This document shows positions 1-9,527 of a stretch of DNA of 23,230 nt, piece by piece. The stretch covers positions 1 through 23,230 of the forward strand of contig JAYMTA010000901.1 in the NCBI GenBank assembly GCA_036897625.1, written 5' to 3'. How positions within the stretch are numbered: position 1 is the stretch's first letter; each line of letters starts with the position of its first letter. The translations under genes were made by a program, and so were the position numbers. The stretch comes from Pelargonium cotyledonis. Taxonomy: Eukaryota > Streptophyta > Magnoliopsida > Geraniales > Geraniaceae. A model generated the notes under the pieces. The model was not told the origin of the DNA. It did not search any database and saw nothing but the letters and a program-made list of their open reading frames with translations.

Positions 1-30
1 ATTTAATTTAATTTAGTTTAAGTTATATTT

Positions 31-50
31 TATTATTATTATTATTATTA
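31..50. repeat. (TAT)n microsatellite
   Basis: About six to seven tandem TAT/ATT units in a very AT-rich stretch. It is a simple-sequence repeat and no coding potential was seen here. Confidence 0.8.
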
Positions 51-239
51 AAAATAGTTATAATAATTAGATATGATTAACCGTTTTTTAAATGGTTGAC
101 TGTTTTTTATCATTGGTTAACCATATTTACACTATTTCGGAAAGAATGTATTTTTAATTAAAATATACATGTTTGTAATTCATTTTTATTAAAATATGAT
201 AATACTAAAATCATGGACAATTTGATCATTTGTACTTTT

Positions 240-405
240 TAATTGACTTACCGAAATTTTTTACCAAACAAAACACCCAACTTCCTGACACATTCAGTTA
301 GTTATTTACCAAACATAACTGACTTAATGGGGCACCAACTTACCAGAACTTTCAGCTCCTTACCGAAACTTACCAACATAATCTAGACATAACAAACAAG
401 CCCTT
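240..405. repeat. possible MITE/hAT-like terminal segment
   Basis: On the minus strand this stretch begins near 405 with GGGCTTGTTTG and carries several copies of a TTGGTAA-like word at about 260, 308 and 371. The start resembles the terminal sequence of many plant hAT-type MITEs (family knowledge, recalled). No matching inverted terminus is visible to the left, so the element may be truncated or run off the window. No coding potential was seen. The assignment is tentative. Confidence 0.25.
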
Positions 406-673
406 AAGCTATTTTGTTCAAATGAATCAATTCTAGAGATATGACTTTTCACATTCTAAGAGTTAAAAAAAATTTGTTATTAACTAATAACATTTACTAT
501 TAGTTTCACTTATGAAACCAAGTAATAGGTGTAGACTAATAGTTTCTTAGCACTACACTTTAACTAAAGTATTATAGATATGAGAAGCTTTATATAGTTA
601 CACATCTAATTGTTTCCTCATTTTTTCAATGTGGGACAATAAATCAATTTATATAGCAACAATGTGGGGTGGA

Positions 674-1004
674 TTCATATGTGTCGCTCACGTGACATTT
701 AGATTTAATTTTAAATAGTAAATGACACGTGTTGTGTTCTTATTAGTCCAATGTTTAATTTTTCCTCATTTAATTAAATTTGGACCAATAAGCATGTGAC
801 ATGTGTCATTTACAATTTTAAATTAATTCTAAATTAATTTCATATGTTTACAATTTAAAATTAATTCACAATGCCACATGTCACATTCTTATTGTCCAAT
901 TTTTAATTTTGCATCATTTAATTAATTTTGAACCAATAAGCACGCTACACGTGTTATTTACTATTTAAAATTATTCTAAATGTCACGTCAGTGACACATA
1001 TGAA
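674..1004. repeat. fold-back (MITE-like) element with nested inverted repeats
   Basis: Seen directly: the 27-bp left end (674-700) and the reverse complement of the right end (978-1004) differ at only two positions, so the 331-bp segment can fold back on itself. Inside are two smaller inverted-repeat units. CTTATTAGTCCAA (739-751) pairs with TTGGACCAATAAG (780-792), and CTTATTGTCCAA (888-899) pairs with TTGAACCAATAAG (928-940). The element is very AT-rich and has no open frame. It contains CACGTG at 689, 726 and 948. The structure fits a non-autonomous DNA transposon or fold-back element. I could not identify a target-site duplication or a named family. Confidence 0.65.
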
Positions 1005-1029
1005 ACTAATAATTAATTAATATTAAATT

Positions 1030-1065
1030 AAATGTCACGTCAGCGACGTTAACGGTTCCGTTAAC
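1030..1065. repeat. repeat of fold-back terminus plus perfect hairpin
   Basis: Positions 1030-1047 repeat the right-terminal motif of the fold-back element (AAATGTCACGTCAGCGAC, against AAATGTCACGTCAGTGAC at 978). Immediately after, 1048-1065 form a perfect 8-bp inverted repeat, GTTAACGG-TT-CCGTTAAC. The DNA from here to about 1200 has the look of dispersed plant repeat sequence. No gene is present. Confidence 0.5.
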
Positions 1066-1652
1066 AAAACCTAATGGATGAGCCCACGTGACTAAATAGT
1101 ATGGAGTCTGGGTACTGCTGGAGCCCAAATATTTGTTTAGGAACCCGAGGAGTGAGTTTTTCATAAATTGGGGGTCTGTGGAATATTTATACTTTTGTTT
1201 TTAAGACATGTTGGATTAATTTTTCACAACAAACCTAAAAACTAGAGTTTGTGCATCTTTTTCTCTCTACCGTTTTGATAGTCAATAAGAGATTTTATTC
1301 GACTATGGCTGCTCTTGATTTTAGAGCGGCGACAATCTCTTGAATTTACATATAGAAAATTGCGGTCTTTCTCATTTAGATAACGAACTCTTGCTTTGAT
1401 AGCAAATTTAAGTGTTGCAAGATTTATTTGTTGAGTGGCAACGTTTATTCACATTAGTTTTTTTTTTGTTAGTGTGCGCGCAGGGTGGCAGAAAGTGGTT
1501 GCAGAGAAGGAGAAAGTATCTGGAAGTTGTTGATTTGGTTAGAGTCATTGGATAAGCTTTCAAGTTTGTTGTCAGATTAGATGACATACTCCATGGTACT
1601 AGGAGACGGTTGACAAAGTACTCTACGTTGTCGTCTTAAACTTCAATGGCAA

Positions 1653-1895
1653 TTGTTGTTAGTTGTTCGTGCCCCTCAGACTGGAGATGAGGATTTTAAT
1701 ACTTTCAACTTGATTATTAAGGCTGATGGAGAGAAACCTAATGTCTTAGATTTGATTATTCTTAATGTTATAGCCTTTATGGCTACTATCAATTTTTTAT
1801 TTTCGGGTTTGTGTGGGAACCGAGTGGCCGACGAGTTAGTTAGGTCTTCCGTTTCTTTGTCAGTCTTGTCTTTGTTATCGTCTAATTTGAAGTAA
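1653..1895 (+). pseudogene. possible C-terminal scrap of a retroelement RNase H domain
   Basis: An open stretch without an ATG at its beginning. Its last part reads GNRVADELVRSSVS and ends at a stop at 1893-1895. Plant retroelement RNase H-like (RVT_3) domains often end with an R/G-N-x-V-A-x-x-L-A motif, which this resembles. Nothing upstream between 1200 and 1650 gives a recognisable remainder of the domain. The frame opens without a plausible start and is followed by AT-rich DNA. It could equally be chance. No function is claimed. Confidence 0.2.
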
Positions 1896-2163
1896 TAAAA
1901 TATTAACTTTTGTGTTAAAAAATGTTGGATTAAACGGTTTAATTGTTTTGAATTTTCTTTGAAGTCTCGGATTCGAGCCCCTCTACCGACGGGATAAAGT
2001 GGGTTATTTGGGTTAAAAAATAGAAAGGGTGAAAAAACAAGGGAATAGATCAGCTGTAACGCTCCAACACTTTGACATTGCTGCCTTTACCCAGAAACCA
2101 GAAATCGAATCAGCGAGTCTTCACATCTCAACTTCTTCCCTTTGATTTCATCTCACAAAGGCC

Positions 2164-5100
2164 ATGGGAGACGCCTACTGGAGCCGCTACTCCGATGCAC
2201 GCCCGCAAGTTCTGCCGCAGTCCACATCTTCCTCTGTCGGAAAACGCCCTCGCTCCGAATACGGTAACTATAATTCATTTCTCTCTTTTCTAGTTTTGGT
2301 TATATGTGTTTCTGCTACTTTAAGTTCAAATTTGGGGTTTTTGAAATCCATGTTTTGTTTTCATGGTATATCGGGAAAGAAAAAAACGAAAAGTTGCACC
2401 TTAATCGTTTTCCTTGAAATATGCAAAATCTTATCTCTTATTCCTTGAAATAGTGACCTTGGGAGGCAGTTGATTGATCCAACAAAGAGAATCTGAACCT
2501 GTGTATCTTTTGGCTATTTTTTTGTCCACATAAACTCCATGATCAAAGGACATCCAATTTTCTCTTAGTTTTAATCAGTTCAAGTGTTATTGTGCACTGA
2601 GAGTTGAGAGTTAATAGGGATTCAGGGGAGAATTAAGAGTTAATTTTCCTGAAGACGATGAATTCCATAGCTCACTAGGTGGTTCATTTCAAGGTCTTAG
2701 TTATACTCTTATTTTGGATCCAAACTAACATGCTTGTCTGTCATACGTGAAGGTTAAGCATGCTGGCTGTTACATTAATCAGAAAATATGATGAGTGCCA
2801 TGCTCTGTAGAAACTCAAGGTCCTTATTACTTTCACTTCCTTCACTGCCTCTAGATCAAACTACATTTTAGATCTTATTAAAATTTCAGTTGTCTTTGAA
2901 CTGCAGTATTCAAGGATCATGATTTAATAGATGAAGCAAACTAGCGATCTTCATAAATTCTTGAGTCATGTGACATTAGTAATTGCACGAGGCAAATATA
3001 TTACTTCAAAGGATTATACATATTCCATCCTGATGTGACAAAGGATTTTAAAGAATGAACTAGCAAATAAGATGCCAAAAACGCATAGAATCAAACATTT
3101 TCTATTATCTTTGTGATTTGTCAATTGCACTTAATTATTTTATACTTTCATCTCATAAGAGAAGTCAAAGAGACTTTAATTTATGATACTTTTACATTAA
3201 GTACCATATTAATTTATGTGTTAAACTGTTAATAGATAGCTAATCCCTAATCAATCATTATGCACGCCTTGTAATTGTATGCTAAGAAGGAGAAGGTTCC
3301 TGGATTTGTTACGTATATCCACCCTAAAAGTTTTTGGATTGGAGGGGTAGCTTTCATTATACCCTTCTACATACTCATTAGTTAGGGGTGACATATATAT
3401 TAGAACCCACTTATTTTCATACCTTTTATAAATCCTCACATATTGCCCCTTCTAGTCGGGATATTATAGTGGATTGGAAAATAAAGGAGTAGATCTACTG
3501 TAGAAATGCGCTTGGAGCTCCTAAGTTTGTTATTTTTCTTAATCTTTATTTCTCTTCATATTTTCTCTCCTACCACTTCCTCGCTTTCTTCTTTATTTTA
3601 TTTCTAATTATTTTTAATTAGTGCAAGTAGTGTAAGTTTTAGAGCCTTCTAACATCATTTGCATAGTATTGAATTTACCAAGGCTTAATTGTGTAATGAT
3701 GTTAACGCTTTATATTATATGTAGTTGATTATGTTATATTAGGTTGCTTGAACTTAGCTTTATTACTCTCCTATTAGTAACTATATGCTGTAGCAGTTTG
3801 CTTTCTTCGTATATTAATGTGAACAAATCTATTTAGTATCATGCTAATTTAAGCGTTGTTCTCTCATTGTCTCTCTCTTAATGGCTTGATGATTGTGTAT
3901 CGTGCAGATACTCCCAGTGGCCATGACCTGTCGAGTTATTATTCTCGTGACGACGATAGAGGAGCACTCCATGGCATTAAAGATACCGAGACCATTGGAG
4001 CATCATATGATCGTTACCTGCACAGTGCGGTACTTAGTGAATATATAATTTGAACTCATTTCCAATAGTATATTTCTCTATCTTTCTGAATACATGTGAG
4101 GTTAATATCAAATGTTTGTTCCAGCAAATATCCTCTTATGGTGGACAGTCTAGTAGGCCTATGAGTGAGAAAATATCAAATCACCCTGTTGATGATCTTC
4201 GCATAATGGGTATGGGGAGTGTGGATCGAGGGTCGTCGAAAGAGCAAAACTTAGGATTTGGTGGCGGAAGGCCTGACAATCCTCTTCCTCCATATGCTAG
4301 CAGTACACTATTTGTGGAGGGTTTGCCTCCCAATTGTACACGTCGTGAAGTAGCGCGTATCCTTTTGTTAGATATCATTTCTACACTTTCTCCTCTTAGC
4401 TAGTTAGTTCTGTTCCTTAACTTGGCTCCATAGATATATTTCGTCCTTTTGTTGGCTATAAAGAAGCGAGACTTGTAAGCAAGGGATCAAGACATGTAAG
4501 TTTAATTCTTCTGACCACATATTTCATTATGTAGTAATTGGTAAATAACTGATTGTAAATGTGCAGCCCGGTGGAGATCCTCTTGTGCTTTGTTTTGTTG
4601 ATTTTCTAAGCCCTGCCCATGCAGCCACTGCGATGGATGCATTACAAGGTGAGGTTGACTTGCTCATACCTTTGTCTCCGTGCAGTAGAGATTGCAGTTT
4701 CATGTTTCAGCTTATGCATTTTCTTTTCCTTTTCCTTTTTCTCTTAGAAACTAATTACTTGTGTTGCTATATTTTGTCTCTAAGACAAAATTTGGACCAT
4801 TCACATATGGCGTATGAAAACTGTGATAGTTCCATTATGTTTTTGTATGTGTGTGTATATATATGTCTATCTATGAAAGGAACTTATTCACATATCTATA
4901 CACATACACGTGATATTTTCCATACCAATGAATACTATGGCACTGTGCTGAATCTGTTGGTTAGTGTAAATTTAGAAGAAATTTTGTTTCTGTGTGATCG
5001 ATGAACGAACAGGCAAGTGGGTATGAATGAAATAATGTGTTAAAGCAAGCAATGGTGACATAAAGGGCCTTATAAACATTACCATGATTGCCAAAATGTT

Positions 5101-6225
5101 GGTAGAGTACATCTCACATGTCAAAACAATTTTGAAGGGCCTTGCCAAAATTGACTATAGAACTATCTTTGTAAAATTTTAATCAAGGTGTTGATTTATG
5201 ACATATTGCTGATTTGCTGCTGCCGTGTCCTGGTACTACTTAATAACTGAATATATGAGTTAAGGAGTTGCAAGTTTATATATCAACATCAAGTTCCCAC
5301 TTCCCATGCCTAACTCTAAAACCCAACCCTTGGTGAAATTTCTAAACAATATGAGGGACTTCCCTTCGTGAATGGTTTGGTGTATCTTCCTTACCCAAAG
5401 CCCATATACGTGCGTAACCATGTTAATATTGACATGGATATGTGTCCAGTGACCAATGAAAGATTCTTCCAGAAGATTTTCTTACTTTGGATTACTTGGG
5501 AACAGGGATAGGTGGAACTAACACCATTTCATTCAGCATGGCTTCGTTTCGTGTTTACCAATTCAAAGCTCGGGGCAGATTGACTAGTTGCATTAGTTAA
5601 CGGGGCAGATTGACTAGTTGCATTAGTTAAGGCAGTTCACCTTTCTGACAAACAGTGTGATGCATGCTGTCTAGTAGGCTGGCTCAAATGCTTATGAAGA
5701 TAGTCGAACCAACCATCTTTCTGTACTGGTGAGGTTAAGTCTGATGGATTGTTGTTGCTATCTCCTTCCCATAGTTACTATCTCCTCTTTCCCTGGAATA
5801 AGGTCTTAGGTTAAATGAATCAGTTAATAGTTGGGGCAAACAAATCCTATGATATAACTGGATACTTGTGGCAGAGGCAAAAAGCCTGATAATGAGGTAT
5901 ACCTTGTCAACTTGGCATCTACCCTGAGGTGTTCTGTGAATTTATGAAATGATTGGTTAACCCTTAAAAATGATTATGAATGGTTATCAAAGTTTATTTC
6001 GAGTTTCTTTTTAAATATAGATAGTGTTGTACGTCTTGTATCATCTATCTGCTGTTGCCCCTGATTCGCCAATGAAAGATTGGTCAGTTTGCAGCGTAAA
6101 TGGTGAAGCTCGATTTTGCAGGTTATAAGTTCGACGAGCATGACCGTGACTCGGTCAATTTAAGATTGCAATTTGCTCGCCATCCTGGTGCAAGGTCAGG
6201 TGGCGGGCATCGTGGCAAGCGTTGA
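2164..6225 (+). CDS. NSR: nuclear speckle RNA-binding protein (NSR/RBP1 type), single RRM
   Basis: Exons are 2164-2263, 3908-4029, 4125-4356, 4434-4495, 4567-4648 and 6122-6225. All introns are GT-AG, and the joined frame gives 233 residues. The protein starts MGDAYWSRYSD, has a basic KRPRSEY patch near residue 27, and a DRYLHS segment as in plant NSR proteins. It ends with one RRM at about 134-217. RNP2 is LFVEGL (136-141), and the RNP1-like strand is LVLCFVDF (178-185). The junction of exons 3 and 4 creates REVAHIFRPFVGY, a hallmark of the family. NSR proteins (Arabidopsis NSRa/b, Medicago RBP1) sit in nuclear speckles, influence alternative splicing and bind the ENOD40/ASCO long noncoding RNAs (known of the family). 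The tail is Gly/Arg-rich (GARSGGGHRGKR). Introns 1 (1644 bp) and 5 (1473 bp) are long. No in-frame ATG precedes 2164. Family assignment is firm; exon edges rest on homology and splice phase. Confidence 0.9.
2264..3907 (+). other. intron 1 of the NSR gene
   Basis: A 1644-bp T-rich GT-AG intron. I see no independent gene in it. The short open frames on either strand lack codon bias or family resemblance. Confidence 0.8.
4649..6121 (+). other. intron 5 of the NSR gene
   Basis: A 1473-bp GT-AG intron that interrupts a Gly codon (G | GT) just after RNP1 of the RRM. It carries a perfect 30-bp tandem duplication at 5571-5630. The open frame read through the donor into the intron (to about 5004) is intronic and not a protein end supported by homology. 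Confidence 0.8.
5571..5630. repeat. perfect 30-bp tandem duplication
   Basis: The 30-bp unit beginning CGGGGCAGATTGACTAG occupies 5571-5600 and is repeated without mismatch at 5601-5630, inside intron 5. Perfect identity suggests a recent slippage or duplication event, or an assembly artefact. Confidence 0.95.
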
Positions 6226-6335
6226 ATAATGCGATTTGCAGGTGATTCATGCTATTTTCTACCCCGCTTGACCATTTACTTTTAATGGCCGTTAGGTGCT
6301 ATCCAAGAAAATTTCATTATAAAACAAAGAATCAC

Positions 6336-6657
6336 GCTAAATCGTGGAACGACGCTTATCTGTAGGATTCACTCGATTTGGGGAGGTTGTGATAATGGTA
6401 CACAATTCAACAGCCTTGCGGCTTCGAGAATTACGTCTATCTTCATAATGGCGCTATTACTAGAACCGACTTCATTCGTGTGGTTTCCAATGATCAGCTA
6501 AATCGTGGGACGCTTATCTATAGGATTCACTCGATTTGGGGAGGTTGTGATAATGTGAAACAATATTTCAATGCCTTGCGGTTTCAAGAATTACGTCTAT
6601 CTTCATAATGTCTCTATTACTAGGACCGATTTCATTTGTGTGGTTTTCGATAATCTA
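6336..6657. repeat. tandem duplication of a ~160-bp unit
   Basis: Copy 1 (6336-6496) and copy 2 (6497-about 6657) both begin GCTAAATCGTGG and share long identical blocks, for example ATAGGATTCACTCGATTTGG against GTAGGATTCACTCGATTTGG, and GAATTACGTCTATCTTC. By eye they are roughly 85-90% identical with a few small indels. The array lies just downstream of the NSR stop codon, so it is probably transcribed as 3' UTR. Confidence 0.9.
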
Positions 6658-8689
6658 ACGGGTAGAGATTTGGATTGTTTTATTGTTTGAAAACTGCAAA
6701 CCATATAAACATTTATCCCCATCTGAGAGTCTAGCAATATGCTGTCACTCAGGTCTTCTGTTTAAATTTCTAGTTATACATAGTAAAATCTTTCTTCCCA
6801 TTTCTTGGTTTTAGGATCTGTTTTGTGTAAGCTTAGTAATTGCTGGTGTAGGTTGGTCTATGTTAAGCAATGTGGTTAACTTGCATTTGTAATTTCTCAA
6901 AAAATTCAGGATTATTTTTCCTAAAAACAAAAGCTTTCTGCCAGGCATGATCGTAATTGTTTGTTGATCTAGTATAAGCTCGGACAATGCGGTTTTCTTT
7001 CGTACTTATCGTCTTGAGAAATTTGAAATATTTGTAAAACATGATTAAAGGCTGATCTGATCTCAACAACATTTGAGAAATGGCTTGACTGCTGTTGCAT
7101 CTTTATAAAGAATGATTTTGTGCCATGTGTAGAATTTCACATTTGAGGTCTAAATTCAGATGTCGATGATGATACAGTTCATATTTATATGTACTTATAT
7201 GTTGGTGGTTTTGGATACCTGTTTTCACATTCGTTAGCGTGCTGCAGCTCTATGCTGATCTTGCTTTCAGATTGCAAGTGTACTGAGAACATTGTTACAA
7301 TAATTGAGATTTAATGTAGGATTGACACTGGCCAAACAATGAAGATGATATCGATGGCTTCATTGCTATCTATCTTCATAATTCAACGACTGTTTGATCA
7401 GACAGCATTGTGTTGTAACAGTGGATGAGTCCTTGGTGATGACCACCTTATGGATCCTGCTGACTGCAACTTGAAGTCAAGGTTCTTCACAGCAGGATTG
7501 GCGAATCCTCTAGGTCCATAACATATTTTTTAACTGCTGACAGACCGCTTCAGGGAAATCGACTATATACTTTTGCAGACTGACCTGGAATTGCAGTGGT
7601 CTGAAATGGATGAAAGGTGAATCCCTCGTCCCTTCTATTGTGGATTTGTGATTATTGTTCGTATCTTTGAGGTTATCAAAGAAACAGCTATGATCCCTAT
7701 AGCAAGCCTATGTAGTGACTGAAATCCTGGACATGATTACTTCAGTAAAATATAATTTGGGTAGCTTTAAGGAGTGAAGATCCCATCCATACGAGGTTTC
7801 AAAACTCTTAATTTTTCCTGAAGATGCTACATGGATGAAATGCAAAGGTATATGCTTTATCCCCGAAAGACTGGTTTGTTCTGTGTTGCCATAGTACTTA
7901 TATACCATTTCGTGACAGTGCCGGCTGGGTTTTCAACATTCATGCTCCTTTACTATTTTGCACACTTGCATTGATGGAAAAATATGTTCCAGTCTGATTA
8001 TTTATATACTTTAATATGTGATTTCAGATTGCTGAAAATAGACTTGAAGATGTCTGTTTCCATTGCCCGTCTTTATTTAGGAATAATGATAAAAGTGGTT
8101 TCTTAGCTAAAGTTTAGAATGATGGACTTGCAGTAGTTGTATTCACTGTGTTATTAGATGGTTCAGAGAAGAAGAAGACTAGCAGTAATGTGGGTTGATG
8201 ATACATATCTGGATGTGATATTTTATGGTAATAAGCTTGTAGATTCCATTTCAGTATATTCTGGTGAAGTAAAGTTGGCTTTTCTTGTTAACTACTGTGT
8301 AAATTTTCAGCTGAATGTATCTGGAATTGATTGTTTTATATGTCCTAAAACAGCCAACTTGTAGGGCTTTTTATTGAATATATTGCATTTGGCCATTTTA
8401 CTTTAGTTTTCCAAATTTTGCATGTGATTATTGGTGGACCAGACACCCATGGAGTCCTTGGGTTTTCCATTGCATTGCAATGGTAGATGCAGGGGAGGTT
8501 GTTTGATCATTTTGTGGACAACTATTTATTAGAACAAATGGTGATTGTTAATTTGCTGGACCTTCTTTGGTTCAACAAACAAAATAAGATAATGAGAGAT
8601 CAGCCCCAGCCAACCATCAACTGTATGTTTTTTCAAGTTTTAACTATGGATAACAGTCAATCGGTATCTGAACTTTTAAAAAGTAGTTC

Positions 8690-8890
8690 ATGAACTAAAC
8701 AAAAGCAAGTCAAACCTCTAAACATTAATATTTGGGGTCAATTTAGTCTCACGTCTTTTGGAGTCAACTTTCGTAAACTTTGATGACGTGATGACTCAAA
8801 GGTTGACGTGGATGTTAATGATTTTGTATTCAAATGTGATTTTAATCACACCAACAAAATTAGTTGGCTAATTAAGTTGATTTTCTTAGA
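8690..8890. repeat. possible dispersed noncoding repeat
   Basis: The wording of this stretch (GGTCAATTTAGTCTCACGTC, then TTTGATGACGTGATGACTC and GGTTGACGTGGATGTTAATG) resembles a dispersed repeat seen in many plant genomes. This is pattern memory, not a search result. It also contains a perfect short palindrome, TGTGATTTTAATCACA, at 8835-8850. No terminal repeats were defined. Confidence 0.25.
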
Positions 8891-9438
8891 GAAACTATAT
8901 ATTTCATAGAAATTATATTGTAGCACATTGCACGGTTGCACTTGTGTGTCTTTTCATGGAAAAAAAATTTAAACGATTAAATGAAATAATAGTGCAGTAT
9001 CTTTAATAAATAACTATGCACCACATCTTAGCCGGGATATCACATTCACACTAAATCATTAATCCATTTTTTATGATAATAACGACAAATGAACCTTTTA
9101 CAAGGTGAGCCATGCAAAGATACATACGTACGAGTCTCATAAATAAATAAACACGAAAATTATATTAAGCAAATATGATAATGATAATAAAGTTGTTCAG
9201 GATTGTAATTAACACTACTTAATAATTAAACAGATTATAATTTCCAAGGAAAAATAAATTGAATGTACTTGATATCTTATCTATTTGCAGTTCATCTCCT
9301 CCTTTTTTGGATTCTGGTAATAGTCATGCCTCAAGACTGATTCTGATAGAATAATATACAATATTCTCTCTCAACCGCTCACCTGAGATTCTACAGCTGT
9401 TTAGGTTTCACATATTGTTTCTGTTAATATAGATAAAG

Positions 9439-9455
9439 TCTCTCTCTCTCTCTCT
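9439..9455 (+). repeat. (TC)n tract in the transporter leader
   Basis: An uninterrupted run of TC dinucleotides lies about 75-90 bases before the transporter ATG, so it is probably within the 5' UTR or core promoter. CT-rich leader tracts are common in plant genes. A TATA-like ATAATATACA sits at 9351-9360 upstream, at a plausible distance. Confidence 0.6.
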
Positions 9456-9527
9456 GTGAGTACATTCATATTCAAGAACAAGTTTATTAGGAACAGAAGC
9501 AAGAGAGGTGCATTAGCATCAAGAAAC

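Larger units (their letters stand above)
6226..9400. other. 3' UTR of the NSR gene and gene-poor intergenic DNA
   Basis: The first few hundred bases after the stop at 6225 are probably the 3' UTR and carry a ~160-bp tandem duplication (6336-6657). Beyond about 6700 I see only short, unconvincing open frames on both strands. I found no tRNA, no recognisable snoRNA and no transposon proteins. Positions 8690-8890 look like dispersed noncoding repeat, and 8900-9300 is AT-rich. The promoter of the downstream transporter gene must lie at the right end. Confidence 0.55.

Noticed and set aside
1965..1990. GATTCGAGCCCC, resembling a tRNA/SINE B box
   Set aside because: No A box at the right distance and no cloverleaf could be drawn.
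4181..4378. Minus-strand open frame over NSR exon 3
   Set aside because: Antisense shadow of a confirmed coding exon; no family resemblance.
4561..5004. 147-codon open frame running from NSR exon 5 into intron 5
   Set aside because: Homology to the NSR family stops exactly at the donor at 4648/4649 and resumes at 6122; the remainder is T-rich intron.
7430..7465. TGATGA followed by CTGA, a possible C/D snoRNA
   Set aside because: The boxes are only about 20 bases apart and no terminal stem was found.
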